In this document: in pieces, positions 6,198 to 7,501 of the stretch
Numbering within the stretch: the first letter of the stretch is position 1
Layout: each line of letters opens with the position of its first letter
Origin: SAT2750 sp964476375
Lineage (GTDB): Bacteria; Planctomycetota; Planctomycetia; Pirellulales; Pirellulaceae
Reading direction: 5' to 3'
NCBI GenBank assembly: GCA_964476375.1
Contig: CAYYZW010000193.1
Coordinates: 1-7,501 of the forward strand
DNA: 7,501 bases
Position numbers and translations under genes: made by a program
Notes under the pieces: generated by a model
Seen by the model: only the letters and a program-made list of their open reading frames with translations
What the model was told of the DNA's origin: nothing
Databases searched by the model: none

Positions 6198-7040
6198 ATG
6201 GAAAAGTGGCCAATCGGAGTTTTTACGAGTGTGGATGCGGGGCTGGGTGTGAAGCTGGAGGTCGCCCACGAGCTGGGAGTACCGACCATCCAGTTACATG
6301 CCCCGGCGAAGGAATCCCGTACCGAGGAGAACGCCAGTGCGTTCCTGGCACGCCTGGAGGAACTGGGGATCACGCTGACCGCCGTCTTTGGCGGGTTTGA
6401 AGGGGAAAGCTATGCCGACATTCCCACCGTGGTACGGACCGTGGGACTCGTTCCACCAGAAACACGTGCGGAACGAACGCAGGAGATGAAGGAAATTGCC
6501 GATTTCGCCCGCCTGCTTGGCTGCGATGTGGTTGCCCTGCACCTCGGTTTCATCCCCCACGACACCGCAGATCCGCTTTACCAGGATGTGCTGGCGGTGA
6601 CCCGGGATGTCTGTGATCACTGCAAGAATAACGGGCAGAGCCTGCACCTGGAGACCGGGCAGGAGAGTGCCGACGGCCTGCTGCAGTTTATCGGGGATGT
6701 TGAGCGGGACAACCTTTTCATCAACTTCGATCCGGCGAACATGATCCTCTACGGGACCGGCGAGCCGATTGCCGCCTTGCGGCAGGTGGGGGCTTATGTC
6801 CGCAGCATTCACTGCAAGGATGGGACCTGGGCAGAGAACCCGGGCCAGGAGTGGGGAGCGGAAACGCCGCTTGGCGAGGGAGACGTGGGAATGGAAGATT
6901 ACCTCCGCACGCTGGATGAACTCGGTTATACCGGTCCGCTGACGATCGAGCGGGAGATTGCCTCGGAGCCCGAGAGGCAGAAAGTGGAGATTGGCCAGGC
7001 GGTGGAACTGCTCACAGAGCTGAAAGCAAAGATCGGCTAG
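6198..7040 (+). CDS. sugar phosphate isomerase/epimerase-like TIM-barrel protein (AP_endonuc_2 family)
   Basis: A 280-residue protein, full length for the xylose isomerase-like TIM-barrel family. The N-terminus starts at the first strand (WPIGVFTS, 4-11). A probable divalent metal site is formed by four residues at strand ends: Glu152 (in LHLETGQE), Asp178 (in NFDPANM), His205 (in SIHCKDG) and Glu251 (in TIEREI). These are the positions used by tagatose/psicose 3-epimerases and related isomerases. His115 (ALHLGF) and the segment TPLGEGDVG (223-231) are also characteristic. There is no signal peptide, so it should be cytoplasmic, unlike its Tat-exported neighbour. The ATG is fixed by an AGGAGG 7 bases upstream. 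Members next to Gfo/Idh enzymes act as sugar isomerases or cleave keto-glycosides; which applies here cannot be read from the sequence. The gene ends in a TAG that overlaps the stop of the convergent gene. Confidence 0.92.
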   Translation: MEKWPIGVFTSVDAGLGVKLEVAHELGVPTIQLHAPAKESRTEENASAFLARLEELGITLTAVFGGFEGESYADIPTVVRTVGLVPPETRAERTQEMKEIADFARLLGCDVVALHLGFIPHDTADPLYQDVLAVTRDVCDHCKNNGQSLHLETGQESADGLLQFIGDVERDNLFINFDPANMILYGTGEPIAALRQVGAYVRSIHCKDGTWAENPGQEWGAETPLGEGDVGMEDYLRTLDELGYTGPLTIEREIASEPERQKVEIGQAVELLTELKAKIG

Positions 7041-7405
7041 GACTTGTCTTTGCCAGGTTTGGAAGAATCTTCTCGTGACCCTGAGACACTCGACCCGAAG
7101 AACCGCTGGGCGATCTGAAGTCCTCCCAGCGCCAGGGCGGCAAGTACCACGACCGGGATAATGACCTTGATCCCCTTGGGGGAGAGAATCATTACCACGC
7201 CGGCAATGGCGATCAGGAAGGCGTACTGGCCCCCGATTCTCTTGAAGGATCCCTTCAGCTGGGGCATCGCCAGCCAGATGGCCGCCAGTACGATTCCCAC
7301 CCGCACCAGGACCGGCCCGGCGGTATCGCCACCTTCCATCTGCCACACGATAGCGCCGGCAGCAGATATCAGCAGCGTGATAATGGCAAGTGCAATTCGC
7401 GACAT
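7037..7405 (-). CDS. small four-helix membrane protein of unknown function
   Basis: A 122-residue hydrophobic protein with four likely transmembrane helices near 3-20, 29-47, 59-75 and 79-98, and a polar Ser/Lys/Asp-rich tail (104-122). A short basic loop (KGSFKRIGG, 51-59) lies between helices 2 and 3. I recognise no conserved family motif or catalytic residue. The ATG at 7405 is preferred because it sits directly before helix 1. The frame stays open to a TTG at 7495, but the added 30 residues are Pro/Arg-rich and look non-coding. No clear ribosome binding site is seen; a GAGG lies about 12 bases before the ATG, which is too far to be convincing. It converges on the isomerase gene and shares a 4-bp CTAG with its stop. 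Its hydrophobic pattern makes it a likely real gene, but its role is unknown. Confidence 0.72.
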   Translation of the reverse strand: MSRIALAIITLLISAAGAIVWQMEGGDTAGPVLVRVGIVLAAIWLAMPQLKGSFKRIGGQYAFLIAIAGVVMILSPKGIKVIIPVVVLAALALGGLQIAQRFFGSSVSGSREDSSKPGKDKS

Positions 7406-7501
7406 TCCGCGTTCGGACCTCGGTTGGGGTAGGTCATCGGGCAGGAGGATTCCAGCCTGGATTCCATGCCTGCTAGATCTTCTCCAGGGAGTCAATCCAG
7501 C

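Noticed and set aside
6294..7346. 350-codon open frame on the - strand opposite the TIM-barrel gene
   Set aside because: It is rich in Arg, Gly and Pro, matches no family pattern, and lies opposite a gene with a complete metal site and a strong ribosome binding site. It also overlaps the better supported small membrane gene.

Overview
The window looks like chromosomal DNA from a GC-rich planctomycete or close relative. This is inferred from the gene families: a Tat-exported Gfo/Idh/MocA oxidoreductase of about 590 residues, a DoxX-like membrane protein with a large insertion, an AP_endonuc_2-type TIM-barrel sugar isomerase and a stand-alone Hanks-type kinase. That mix is typical of planctomycetes, but no marker gene in the window proves it. 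I see no rRNA, tRNA, CRISPR array, insertion sequence or phage gene.

Layout, left to right. Positions 2-844 (+) hold the 3' part of a divergent Gfo/Idh/MocA-like gene cut by the window edge. It converges on a cytoplasmic Ser/Thr protein kinase gene (858-2015, -); a GC-rich hairpin spans the junction. After a gap of about 225 bp with no supported gene comes a D-2-hydroxyacid dehydrogenase (2241-3287, -). A 165-bp divergent intergenic region with a good sigma70-like promoter separates it from a + strand operon: DoxX-like membrane protein (3453-4370), Tat-exported Gfo/Idh/MocA oxidoreductase (4367-6147, broken by a one-base frameshift near 4604-4609), and TIM-barrel sugar isomerase/epimerase (6198-7040). 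A small four-helix membrane protein (7037-7405, -) converges on the operon end, sharing a CTAG stop-codon palindrome with it.

How the genes may work together. The + operon is the coherent unit. Its first two genes overlap by ATGA, and the third follows 50 bp later with a strong ribosome binding site. An exported NAD(P)-dependent sugar oxidoreductase, a membrane DoxX protein and a TIM-barrel isomerase suggest oxidative processing of a sugar or glycoside at the cell envelope, with further isomerisation or cleavage inside. A keto-sugar route is my inference. The divergent hydroxyacid dehydrogenase could act on a related 2-oxo acid, but nothing in the sequence ties it to the pathway. The kinase, the truncated first gene and the small membrane protein have no evident link to the operon.

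The most useful points to follow up are the frameshift, the DoxX start (probably upstream of the first GTG, perhaps at a CTG), the large extracytoplasmic insertion in DoxX, and the loss of catalytic residues in the first gene.
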